DNA of 27,433 nucleotides from Clostridiales bacterium UBA4706 (GTDB taxonomy: Bacteria; Bacillota; Clostridia; Oscillospirales; Oscillospiraceae), in assembly GCA_002404605.1 (NCBI GenBank), contig DHKA01000069.1, positions 357 through 27,789 on the forward strand. Direction: 5' to 3'. Position 1 is the first letter of the stretch. Each line of letters starts with the position of its first letter. A program made the translations under genes and the position numbers. Positions 1 to 7,533 of this stretch are shown in pieces. The notes beneath the pieces are model-generated. The model was not told where the DNA came from. It made no database searches and was given only the letters and a program-made list of their open reading frames with translations.

Positions 1-210
1 TGCATCCGCATCACGGGGCGTCTCGGTCTCACCGATGGCAGCAAGGACCCGCTGAGCGTGGAAAAGCAGCTGCGCGCCGTCCTCCCGCCGGAAAAATCGA
101 ACGATTTCTGTCACCGGCTCGTGCTGCACGGCCGCGCCGTGTGCACCGCGCGTAAGCCGCTCTGTGACATTTGTTGCTGTGCGGCGTACTGTAAAACGTT
201 AAATCAATAA
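1..210 (+). CDS. nth: Endonuclease III, C-terminal end (partial)
   Basis: The first 69 codons in frame 1 end at TAA 208-210; the 5' part lies outside the window. The visible part is the C-terminal lobe of a HhH-GPD DNA glycosylase/AP lyase that removes oxidised pyrimidines in base-excision repair. It carries the spacing Cys-X6-Cys-X2-Cys-X5-Cys near its end (residues counted from the window edge: C51, C58, C61, C67), which is the [4Fe-4S] cluster loop of the Nth family. The preceding residues match the segment containing the family's His-Gly motif just before the first Cys (LVLHGRAVC). The protein ends three residues after the cluster, close to where Nth usually stops. No terminator is visible between it and the next promoter. 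MutY shares the cluster, but it would have a further C-terminal domain, which is absent here. Confidence 0.9.
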   Translation, partial: CIRITGRLGLTDGSKDPLSVEKQLRAVLPPEKSNDFCHRLVLHGRAVCTARKPLCDICCCAAYCKTLNQ

Positions 211-219
211 AATTTTTCC

Positions 220-248
220 TTGCATTTCCCGCATACACGGCGTATAAT
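220..248 (+). promoter_or_regulatory. Sigma-A-type promoter of the symporter gene
   Basis: The -35 is TTGCAT at 220-225 and the -10 is TATAAT at 243-248, with an exact 17-bp spacer. A start of transcription near 255 would leave a leader of about 44 nt before the ATG at 299, with a Shine-Dalgarno AGGGGA at 285-290. Confidence 0.75.
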
Positions 249-298
249 CCTCATATTATTTTTTGAGATACCGCGGGAAAGAAGAGGGGAAATGCAAC

Positions 299-1723
299 AT
301 GACGATTTATGACCACTGGCTGTACCGGTTTCTGACGGGGCCGCTGAACAACGTGGCATGGCTGTACATCCTGCTGCCGTGCGTGTTCGCCGGTGGTATC
401 TATCTGACCGTGGGCAGCGGAGCGGTGCAGTTCCGGCGCTTCGGCTACGCGATGAAAAACACCGCCGGAAAGCTCTTCAAAAAGCAGGAGACGGCGCACG
501 GGGCCGTCACGCCGCTGCAGGCCGTGACGACGGCGCTCGCCGCGACCGTCGGCACAGGCAACATCGTCGGCACGTCGCAGGCGATCGCCATGGGCGGCTA
601 CGGCGCGGTGTTCTGGCTGTGGATGGCGGCGCTGCTCGGCATGGTCATCAAGTATTCGGAAGTCCTTCTGGCCGTCAAATACCGCGAGCGGGACGCGCGC
701 GGCGACTGGGTCGGCGGCCCGATGTACTATATTAAAAACGGCATGGGCGATAAGTGGAAGTGGCTGGCGGGGGCGTTCAGCGTGCTGGCGGCGCTCGCGG
801 CGTTCGGTATCGGCAATATGTCGCAGGCCAACTCCATCGTCGGCTCGGTGACGGACGCGGTGTGCGCCGTGAACCCCGATTTCAGCGGCCAGGTGGCGCT
901 GCGCTGGGGCCTCGGCATCGGACTTGCGCTGCTCACGGCGCTCGTCCTCTTCGGCGGCATCAAGCGCATCGGCGCCGTGACGGAAAAGTTCATCCCATTC
1001 ATGAGCGTGGCGTACATCGTCATGACGCTCATCGTCATTTTCGGCAACATCGGCGGCGTCGGGCAGGCATTCAAGGAGATCTTCTTCGCGGCGTTTGCGC
1101 CCCGGGCGGTGCTCGGCGGCGCGGCGGGCATCACGATTCGTCAGGCGGTCGTCTGGGGATTGCGCCGGAGCGCCTTCTCCAACGAAGCCGGTCTCGGTTC
1201 CGCGCCGATCGCGCACGCCGCCGCGCATTGCGACGGCCCGGTCGAGCAGGGCATTTACGGCATTTTCGAGGTGTTCATGGACACCATCGTCATCTGCACG
1301 CTTACCGCGCTCACGATCATCACCAGCGGCGTAGACGTGACGTTCGGCGTAAAGCCCGGCAGCGCGCTCATCACGGCGGCGTTCGGCACGGTGTTCAACG
1401 GCACGTTCTCCTCGGTGTTCATCGCCGTGGCGCTCACGCTCTTTGCGTACTCCACGATCCTCGGCTGGTCGCTTTACGGCTCGCGCTGCGTGCAGTACCT
1501 GCTGGGCCTCCGCGCCGCGAAGGTCTACCAGCTCATCTTCATCATCGTGATCGTCATCGGCAGTGTCTCCTCGCTCGATTTTGTCTGGAACATCGCCGAC
1601 ACGCTCAACGGTCTCATGGCGATCCCGAACTTCATCGCGCTCTTTGCGCTGAGCCCCGTGATATTCAAGATCACCAAGGAGCACTTCCGCGGCGTGGACC
1701 TCGCAAGCGCCAGGCATGAATAA
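299..1723 (+). CDS. Alanine/glycine:cation symporter, AGCS family
   Basis: This 474-aa integral membrane protein imports small neutral amino acids (alanine or glycine) together with Na+ or H+. Family marks are GTGNI at residues 85-89, the GGPMYYI stretch at 139-145, and NEAGLGSAP from residue 295, the best-known AGCS signature. Long hydrophobic stretches run through the whole length, as expected for about 11 membrane helices, and the length is normal for the family. The frame stays open upstream to a TTG at 263. The ATG at 299 is preferred because AGGGGA (285-290) sits 8 nt before it and because the protein then begins just ahead of the first membrane segment. The gene stands alone between its own promoter and terminator. 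The exact substrate cannot be read from sequence. Confidence 0.95.
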   Translation: MTIYDHWLYRFLTGPLNNVAWLYILLPCVFAGGIYLTVGSGAVQFRRFGYAMKNTAGKLFKKQETAHGAVTPLQAVTTALAATVGTGNIVGTSQAIAMGGYGAVFWLWMAALLGMVIKYSEVLLAVKYRERDARGDWVGGPMYYIKNGMGDKWKWLAGAFSVLAALAAFGIGNMSQANSIVGSVTDAVCAVNPDFSGQVALRWGLGIGLALLTALVLFGGIKRIGAVTEKFIPFMSVAYIVMTLIVIFGNIGGVGQAFKEIFFAAFAPRAVLGGAAGITIRQAVVWGLRRSAFSNEAGLGSAPIAHAAAHCDGPVEQGIYGIFEVFMDTIVICTLTALTIITSGVDVTFGVKPGSALITAAFGTVFNGTFSSVFIAVALTLFAYSTILGWSLYGSRCVQYLLGLRAAKVYQLIFIIVIVIGSVSSLDFVWNIADTLNGLMAIPNFIALFALSPVIFKITKEHFRGVDLASARHE

Positions 1724-1744
1724 TTAGAGGAACGAATAAGAATA

Positions 1745-1774
1745 ATCCCGCCTCAAGGAGGCGGGATTTTTTTC
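1745..1774 (+). terminator. Intrinsic terminator after the symporter gene
   Basis: A 10-bp perfect stem (1745-1754 with 1758-1767, rich in G and C) is followed by a run of T to 1773. It begins 21 bp after the symporter stop and isolates that gene from htpG. Confidence 0.93.
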
Positions 1775-1798
1775 AGCTGATGCGGCCGAGTTTTTCGG

Positions 1799-1827
1799 TT
1801 GAATTTTACATAACACCGCGGTATAAT
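1799..1827 (+). promoter_or_regulatory. Promoter of htpG
   Basis: The -35 is TTGAAT (1799-1804) and the -10 is TATAAT (1822-1827), with a 17-bp spacer. The predicted transcript begins almost at a small hairpin: TCCGGG at 1834-1839 pairs with CCCGGA at 1850-1855 around a 10-nt loop. No CIRCE (HrcA) inverted repeat is seen between promoter and start codon, so heat-shock control through HrcA is not supported here. Confidence 0.7.
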
Positions 1828-1882
1828 ATAGTGTCCGGGTTCAGCATTGCCCGGAGTCCATAGCATACGGAGGATAAAAAAT

Positions 1883-3802
1883 ATGGCGAAAAAAGAATTT
1901 CAGGCGGAATCCCGGCGGCTGCTGGAGCTGATGATCAATTCCATCTACACGCATCAGGAGATCTTTCTGCGCGAGCTGATCTCCAACGCCTCGGACGCTA
2001 TCGACAAGCTCTGCTTCCGCTCGCTGACCGACGAGAACGTCGGCATGGAGCGCGGAGATTTCTTCATCCGCATCAAGGGCGACAAGGAAAACGGAACGCT
2101 CACGATCTCCGACAACGGCATCGGCATGACCGCCGAGGAGATGGAATCCAATCTCGGCGTGATCGCAAAGTCCGGCTCGCTCGCTTTTAAAAAGGATCTG
2201 GACGCCGCCGAGAAGGACAAGGCGAACATCGACGTGATCGGCCAGTTCGGCGTGGGTTTTTATTCCGCGTTTATGGTCGCAAGCAAGGTGACCGTCGTCT
2301 CCCGCGCCTACGGACAGGAGACCGCCAACCGCTGGGAGAGCGAGGGCGCGGACGGCTACACCATCACCCCTTGCGAGAAGGAGACCGTCGGCACCGACGT
2401 CATCCTCACCATGAAACCCGACACCGAGGACGACTGCTACAGCGTGTATCTCATGCCCTGGAAGATCCAGGAGCTTGTGAAGAAATATTCGGATTATGTC
2501 CGCTGGCCGATCCGCACCGACGTGGAGACGACCGAGAAATACGAGACCGGCGAGGTGGACGAGGCCGGCATTCAGAAGATGGGTGTGCGCACCGTCATGA
2601 AGGAAGAGGTCGTCAACTCGATGATCCCCATCTGGCAGCGCAGCAAGAAGGAAGTCTCCGACGCCGACTGCATCGCCTTCTATAAGGAGAAGTTCAAGGA
2701 CACCGAGGACCCCGTGTCTGTCATCCGCGTGAACGCCGAGGGCACCGTGAGCTACCGGGCGATGCTGTTCGTCCCGGCGAAGGCGCCCTATGACTACTAT
2801 ACCCGCGACTATGTTCCCGGCCTGCGGCTCTACTCCAACGGCGTTATGATCATGGAGAAATGCCCCGACCTGCTGCCGGAATGCTTCCGCTTTGTGCGCG
2901 GCATCGTCGATTCCCCGGATCTTTCGCTGAACATCTCCCGCGAGATGCTCCAGCACGACCGCCAGCTCAAGCTCATCTCCATGAATCTCGAAAAGAAGAT
3001 CAAGGGCGAGCTTTCCCGGCTCATGGAGTGCGACCGCGAGAAGTACGAAAAGTTCTTCAACGTGTTCGGCACGCAGCTCAAATACGGCATCATCGGCGAT
3101 TACGGCATGAAGCGCGATCTGCTGACCGATCTTCTGCTCTACCGCAGCGCGGAGAAGGAAAAGCTCGTCTCCCTGCGCGAGTATGTGGACGCGATGCCGG
3201 AAAACCAGAAATACATCTACTACGCCGCCGCCGAAACGCCGGAGCGCGCCGCGAAGCTCCCGCAGACCGAGCAGGTGCGCGCCAAGGGCTTCGACATTCT
3301 CTGCTTCTCGACCGATGCGGACGAGTTCGTCGCGGAGATCCTCGGCAGCTATGCCGAGAAGAAGTTCTGCAACGTCTGCTCGCAGGATCTCGGTCTTGAG
3401 TCCGACGAGGAGAAGGCCGCCGCCGACAAGACCGACGAGGAGTATAAGCCTCTCACCGACTTTGTCAAGGAGACGCTCGGCGACGCTGTGGCGAACGTGA
3501 AGATCTCCCGCAAGCTCAAGAATTACGCCGTGTGTCTCTCCGTCGAGGGCGGCATCACGCTCGAAATGGAGCGCTACTTCCACGCCATGCCGGGCGCCGA
3601 CCCGAACGCGATGCGCGCGCAGCGCGTGCTCGAGCTCAATCTCGACCATCCCGCCGTCAAAGCGCTCGACGCCGCGCGTACCGCGGACCCGGAGCGCGCC
3701 GCTGTTATGGCAAAGGTGCTCTTCGCGCAGGCGCAGCTCATCGCCGGCATCACCCCGGACGATCCGGCGGAGTATGGCGAGCTTGTGTGCAAACTATTCT
3801 AA
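1883..3802 (+). CDS. htpG: Molecular chaperone HtpG (Hsp90 family)
   Basis: This 639-aa cytosolic ATP-driven chaperone folds and maintains client proteins as a dimer. The N-terminal GHKL ATPase domain is intact: ELISNASDA at residues 31-39, the DNGIGM nucleotide-binding motif at 77-82, and GQFGVGFYS from residue 120 in the ATP lid region. Middle and C-terminal dimerisation domains follow, and the length is normal for bacterial HtpG. The reading frame opens at a TTG at 1847, but the ATG at 1883 has the Shine-Dalgarno GGAGG (1869-1873) at good distance and gives the usual N-terminus. It has its own promoter. No terminator other than the hairpins of the palindromic repeat at 3815-3993 lies behind it, so part of its transcript may run on into hemW. 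Confidence 0.98.
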   Translation: MAKKEFQAESRRLLELMINSIYTHQEIFLRELISNASDAIDKLCFRSLTDENVGMERGDFFIRIKGDKENGTLTISDNGIGMTAEEMESNLGVIAKSGSLAFKKDLDAAEKDKANIDVIGQFGVGFYSAFMVASKVTVVSRAYGQETANRWESEGADGYTITPCEKETVGTDVILTMKPDTEDDCYSVYLMPWKIQELVKKYSDYVRWPIRTDVETTEKYETGEVDEAGIQKMGVRTVMKEEVVNSMIPIWQRSKKEVSDADCIAFYKEKFKDTEDPVSVIRVNAEGTVSYRAMLFVPAKAPYDYYTRDYVPGLRLYSNGVMIMEKCPDLLPECFRFVRGIVDSPDLSLNISREMLQHDRQLKLISMNLEKKIKGELSRLMECDREKYEKFFNVFGTQLKYGIIGDYGMKRDLLTDLLLYRSAEKEKLVSLREYVDAMPENQKYIYYAAAETPERAAKLPQTEQVRAKGFDILCFSTDADEFVAEILGSYAEKKFCNVCSQDLGLESDEEKAAADKTDEEYKPLTDFVKETLGDAVANVKISRKLKNYAVCLSVEGGITLEMERYFHAMPGADPNAMRAQRVLELNLDHPAVKALDAARTADPERAAVMAKVLFAQAQLIAGITPDDPAEYGELVCKLF

Positions 3803-3814
3803 CGAATTCAAACG

Positions 3815-3993
3815 AACCCCTCAGTCGCGGCTGCGCCGCGCCAGCCCCGCCCCCCTCTCTGTCGCCTATGGCGACATCTCTCCCCGCCGGGGAGAGTCTG
3901 CCCCTGTTGGGGGAGCCAAGATAGTTATCCGCAAACCCACTTGCCTCCCCTAACAGGGGAGGTGGCAAAACCGAAGGTTTTGACGGAGGGGTT
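3815..3993. repeat. Multi-hairpin palindromic intergenic repeat
   Basis: The element fills most of the gap between htpG and hemW. Its 12-bp ends are inverted copies with one mismatch: 3815-3826 and 3982-3993. Inside are at least five further stems: 3826-3831 with 3835-3840; 3860-3866 with 3870-3876; 3878-3885 with 3889-3896; 3944-3951 with 3955-3962; and 3966-3972 with 3976-3982. All five have 3-nt loops. In addition, 3901-3917 and 3943-3959 are near-perfect inverted copies of each other. No open reading frame of its own is evident. The architecture resembles dispersed, non-coding palindromic (MITE- or REP-like) elements. Only one copy is in this window, so dispersal is inference. Confidence 0.75.
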
Positions 3994-4028
3994 TTCTCCG
4001 CACCCACCACCCACATTCTGGAGGAACT

Positions 4029-5276
4029 ATGAGCGACCAAGACAAACGCCTGGGCGTATATTTTCACATACCGTTCTGCGCATCGAAGTGCGCGTACTGC
4101 GACTTTTGCAGTCTGCCGGGCAGGGACAAGCTCATGCCCTATTACCAGGACGCGCTGCTCATTCAATTGCAGGAAACGATGCCCCGCATGACCGATTACT
4201 TCATCGACACGGTGTATTTCGGCGGCGGCACGCCGAGCTACTACGGCGCACGGCGCATCGTGGAGATATTGCAGGAGCTGAAGGTCACGAACCGGCTGAT
4301 GAAGCAGAGCGAGATCACCGTGGAGTGCAACCCGGACAGCGTCCGGCGCAAGGAGCTGCGCATGCTGCGCAAGGAGGGCGTGAACCGCCTTTCCATCGGC
4401 GCGCAGAGCGCCAACGACGACATTCTCCGGCTCATTGGCCGCCGCCACAACTGGCGGCAGGTGGAAATGGCGGTCAAGCGCGCGCGCAAGGCCGGGTTCC
4501 GCAACGTGAGTCTCGATCTCATCTACGGCCTGCCGAGCCAGACGCGCGAGGACTGGGCGGACACGCTCACCAAGGCGCTCGCGCTCAAGCCCGCGCACAT
4601 CTCCTGCTACGGTCTGCGCCTTGAGGAGGGCACGCCCATGTACGATGAGTATGAAGGCACCGATATTCTCCCCTCCGACGACGATCAGGCGGACATGTAC
4701 CTTTACGCCGTGGACTTTCTTTCACGCCACGGCTTCCGGCAGTACGAGATCTCCAACTTCGCCCGCCCCGGTTACGAGAGCCGCCACAATCTCAAGTACT
4801 GGCGGCTGGACGATTACATCGGCTTCGGCGCGTCGGCGGCCTCCAACATCGGGCTGCTGCGCTACACCTACACCCACAACGTCCGCGAGTATATTTCCGG
4901 CGTTTTGGGGGACAAGGATATTATCGCCGAACAGGAGGAGCTCACACCGTTTGACCGCGCGAGCGAGTATCTGATGCTCGGCATGCGCACCGCGGGCGGC
5001 ATCTCCCGCGAAGAGTATATGAGCGTATACCAGAGCAGCTTCGATAAGCTCGAAGAGATGCTGGAGGTATTCGAGGAAAACGGCTGGGCCGTATGCGACA
5101 ACGGACGCTGGCACTTCACGCCCGGCGGGTTCCTCGTCTCCAATGTCCTCATCGGCGTGCTGCTCGAATCGCAGACGAAAGAGAAATTCAACGCCAACCC
5201 GTGGATCCGCGAGGCGTTTGAGGCGAAGGGGCAGAAGGTCCCGCTGCCGACGGCGTCCGAACCGTATATGAACTGA
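4029..5276 (+). CDS. hemW: Radical SAM heme chaperone HemW (HemN-like)
   Basis: This 415-aa soluble radical-SAM protein resembles coproporphyrinogen III dehydrogenase. Proteins of this type without a second-SAM arrangement are heme chaperones that insert heme into respiratory enzymes. The [4Fe-4S]/SAM motif is at C17-X3-C21-X2-C24, followed by C27, inside the typical YFHIPFC start. GGGTPS is at residues 65-70, and the HemN C-terminal domain occupies about the last 120 residues. The length is slightly above the usual 370-400. The start ATG follows GGAGG at 4020-4024 with a 4-nt gap. It lies 35 bp after the palindromic repeat and 40 bp before the VanW gene. Distinguishing HemW from true HemN rests on length and motif spacing; I favour HemW. 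Confidence 0.92.
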   Translation: MSDQDKRLGVYFHIPFCASKCAYCDFCSLPGRDKLMPYYQDALLIQLQETMPRMTDYFIDTVYFGGGTPSYYGARRIVEILQELKVTNRLMKQSEITVECNPDSVRRKELRMLRKEGVNRLSIGAQSANDDILRLIGRRHNWRQVEMAVKRARKAGFRNVSLDLIYGLPSQTREDWADTLTKALALKPAHISCYGLRLEEGTPMYDEYEGTDILPSDDDQADMYLYAVDFLSRHGFRQYEISNFARPGYESRHNLKYWRLDDYIGFGASAASNIGLLRYTYTHNVREYISGVLGDKDIIAEQEELTPFDRASEYLMLGMRTAGGISREEYMSVYQSSFDKLEEMLEVFEENGWAVCDNGRWHFTPGGFLVSNVLIGVLLESQTKEKFNANPWIREAFEAKGQKVPLPTASEPYMN

Positions 5277-5300
5277 CACAGGCGAAAGCCGCAAACAGAG

Positions 5301-5309
5301 AAAGGCGGT
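5301..5309 (+). promoter_or_regulatory. Shine-Dalgarno that points to a non-AUG start
   Basis: AAAGGCGGT lies 8 nt before an in-frame ATC at 5317 (5 nt before the ATC at 5314). There is no ATG, GTG or TTG in this frame between the stop at 5269-5271 and the GTG at 5458, and that GTG has no recognisable ribosome-binding site. Confidence 0.5.
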
Positions 5310-5316
5310 ACCCATC

Positions 5317-7503
5317 ATCCGTAACGACGAGAATTACACCCCCTTCCCGGACGAAGAGCCGCAGGAGACGGGGAATACCGAATATAACGAATATGAGCCC
5401 GAGCCGGAGATCGTCGGCGAGAGCTACGATTCCGCCGGCTGGGACGCGCTCGAGTCCGTGACCGGCGAGCCGGAGACCGCGCCGCACACGCTCAGCCGGA
5501 GGGAGCGCCGCGAGCGCGAAGCCGCAGCGGAGCGCGAGAAGCACTCCCGCGCCGCGAAGCGCGCGAAACGCGAGGCCGAGGACGCCGCGCCCCCGGCGGA
5601 TCTCCCGCCGCTGCCGGTGCGCGCACGCCGGGCAGAGCGCGAAGAGCCGGAAGAGGAAGCGCCGAAAAAGCGCTCCCGCCGCGCGAGCGAAGCGCCCGTC
5701 ACGCCGGACGCTCCCGCGCCGCGCGGGGGCTGGAAGCTGCCGGTCATCATCGTGTGCGTCATTCTGCTGCTTCTGCTCGCGCTCGTCGTGACGAGCGCGC
5801 TGCTCGTGCACAAAGTGGACACGATCTATCCGGGCGTGACCGTCGCCGATACCGATCTCTCCGGCATGACGCGCAACGAGGCGCGGGACACGCTCCTCGC
5901 GCTCGGCCACGAGCGCTACGACGGCTATTCCGTCACGGCAAACCTCCCGCTCGGCAACACGCTTGCCATGTCCTCCGCGGACGCGGGGATGCGCTTCTCC
6001 GCCGACGCTGCGGCGGACGCCGCATGGAACTATGGCCGCGGCGACGGGCTCTTCGGCGCGCTGGTGAAGTATGTCCAGTGCCGCTATCTCGGCAAGTGCG
6101 GTTTTGCTTATGAGGGCAATCCCTTTGAAGTGACGCTCGACGAGGCGAAGATGCGCTCCATCATTGAGGCGAAGGCTGTGGATATCAACGAGCAGCTTCT
6201 CGAGAGCAGCATCGTTATCGGCGAGGACAGCATCACCCTTCTCAAGGGCGCGAGCGGCATGACGCTCGACACCGACTCGGTGTTCAACTCCTTCCGCGAC
6301 GCGTTCCTCTCCGGCGGCAGCACGTCGTTCACCTACGAGAGCGCGCCGAACACGGACGAGGCGTTCGATTTCCAGGCGCTTTATAACGACATCTATTCCG
6401 AGGTCGCCGAAGCGGAGATCCTGTATAACCCCGACATTGAGACGGCCGACCCCGGAAAGGACGACGGCAAAGGCGAAAAGCCCGCCACGACGCCCGAACC
6501 CACCGCGACTCCCGCGCCGTCCGATACGCCGGAGACCTCCGCTTCCCCCGAGACGACGCCCGAGGCGGGCGGCACGGACGTTTCGCAGATCGACTTCCAT
6601 GGCGAACCGTTCATCGTGACGCAGTCCTCCGTCGGGCGCACGTTCGACGTGGCCGAGGCGGAAAAGGCCTGGGCCGCGGCGTCCTACGGCGACACGGTCA
6701 CGATCCCGATGACCGTCACCAACCCCGAGCACACCACGGAGGAGATCAACGCCATGCTCTTCCGCGACGAGCTCTCCAAAAACTGGACGATGGTCCGGCT
6801 CTGGAACCGCGACTACTGCAACGAGGTGCGCACGTCGCTCTCCGGCAGCAGCGCTGACCGCATTTCCAACGTGAAAAAGGCGTGCGAGCTGCTCGACGGG
6901 CTGGTGCTCATCCCCGGACAGTCGTTCTCCTTCAACGATACGCTCGGCGAGCGCACGGAGGCCAACGGCTGGAAGCCCGCCACGGCCTACGCCAACGGCG
7001 AGGTCCGGCAGGAATACGGCGGCGGCATCTGCCAGGTGAGTTCCACGCTCTACAACGCCGTGCTCTACGCCAATCTTGAGATCGTCGAGCGCGCCTGCCA
7101 CCAGTTCCAGGTGGGCTATCTCCCCTGGGGCATGGACGCCACGGTGAGCTGGGGCTGGCCGGACTTCAAATTCCGCAACGACGCCGAATACCCCGTCAAG
7201 ATCCACGCTTGGGTGGATGACGAGACGAACGAGTGCTGCATCCAGATCCTCGGCACCGACGTGAAGCACCAGTACGTGCTCATGCAGTTCAACAACTGGG
7301 AGGTCTTTGACGAGACCGGCACGTATTTTGACGCCAGCGGCAACCCGCTCTCCGTCGGCATGGCGGCGGCAACGTGGCGGCTGGTGTTCAACGACGGCGA
7401 CGACTACAACACCGCCACCCCCATCAGCAAGGAATACGAGGCCTACAGCACGTATAATTACCACACCGAGGATATCGAAGCCCGAAACGTCCCGCAGGGC
7501 TGA
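5317..7503 (+). CDS. VanW-domain, membrane-anchored cell-wall protein
   Basis: With the start placed at ATC 5317 the protein has 728 residues: a long acidic and then Arg/Glu/Ala-rich cytoplasmic tail (1-140), one membrane helix (about 143-165), and an extracellular part. That part begins with PG_binding_4-like repeats, as in YoaR, starting at the PGVTVADTDLSGMT-type segment. A Pro/Thr/Glu-rich linker (about 381-423) interrupts them. The VanW domain spans about 505-645, with GGGICQVSSTLYNA at 568-581. Proteins of this family occur with peptidoglycan and vancomycin-resistance functions, but their activity is not known. The first canonical start is GTG 5458 (681 aa), which would cut off about 47 residues that are encoded with the same codon style. 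The gene lies 40 bp after hemW and 30 bp before metG, probably in one operon. Confidence 0.85.
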   Translation: MRNDENYTPFPDEEPQETGNTEYNEYEPEPEIVGESYDSAGWDALESVTGEPETAPHTLSRRERREREAAAEREKHSRAAKRAKREAEDAAPPADLPPLPVRARRAEREEPEEEAPKKRSRRASEAPVTPDAPAPRGGWKLPVIIVCVILLLLLALVVTSALLVHKVDTIYPGVTVADTDLSGMTRNEARDTLLALGHERYDGYSVTANLPLGNTLAMSSADAGMRFSADAAADAAWNYGRGDGLFGALVKYVQCRYLGKCGFAYEGNPFEVTLDEAKMRSIIEAKAVDINEQLLESSIVIGEDSITLLKGASGMTLDTDSVFNSFRDAFLSGGSTSFTYESAPNTDEAFDFQALYNDIYSEVAEAEILYNPDIETADPGKDDGKGEKPATTPEPTATPAPSDTPETSASPETTPEAGGTDVSQIDFHGEPFIVTQSSVGRTFDVAEAEKAWAAASYGDTVTIPMTVTNPEHTTEEINAMLFRDELSKNWTMVRLWNRDYCNEVRTSLSGSSADRISNVKKACELLDGLVLIPGQSFSFNDTLGERTEANGWKPATAYANGEVRQEYGGGICQVSSTLYNAVLYANLEIVERACHQFQVGYLPWGMDATVSWGWPDFKFRNDAEYPVKIHAWVDDETNECCIQILGTDVKHQYVLMQFNNWEVFDETGTYFDASGNPLSVGMAAATWRLVFNDGDDYNTATPISKEYEAYSTYNYHTEDIEARNVPQG

Positions 7504-7533
7504 GCATAAAAGAAAGTCAGGAGAGAGAAGCAT

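Noticed and set aside
251..1717. 488-aa open frame antisense to the symporter gene
   Set aside because: It is a by-product of GC-rich codon use on the opposite strand: the product is Arg/Asp/Glu/His-rich low-complexity sequence with no domain, while the + strand frame encodes a clear AGCS protein.
1799..1882. CIRCE element for htpG
   Set aside because: No TTAGCACTC-N9-GAGTGCTAA or near match exists in the leader.
1841..3649. 602-aa open frame antisense to htpG
   Set aside because: It is the mirror of a certain htpG gene, with no ribosome-binding site and repetitive His/Leu/Glu/Ala composition.
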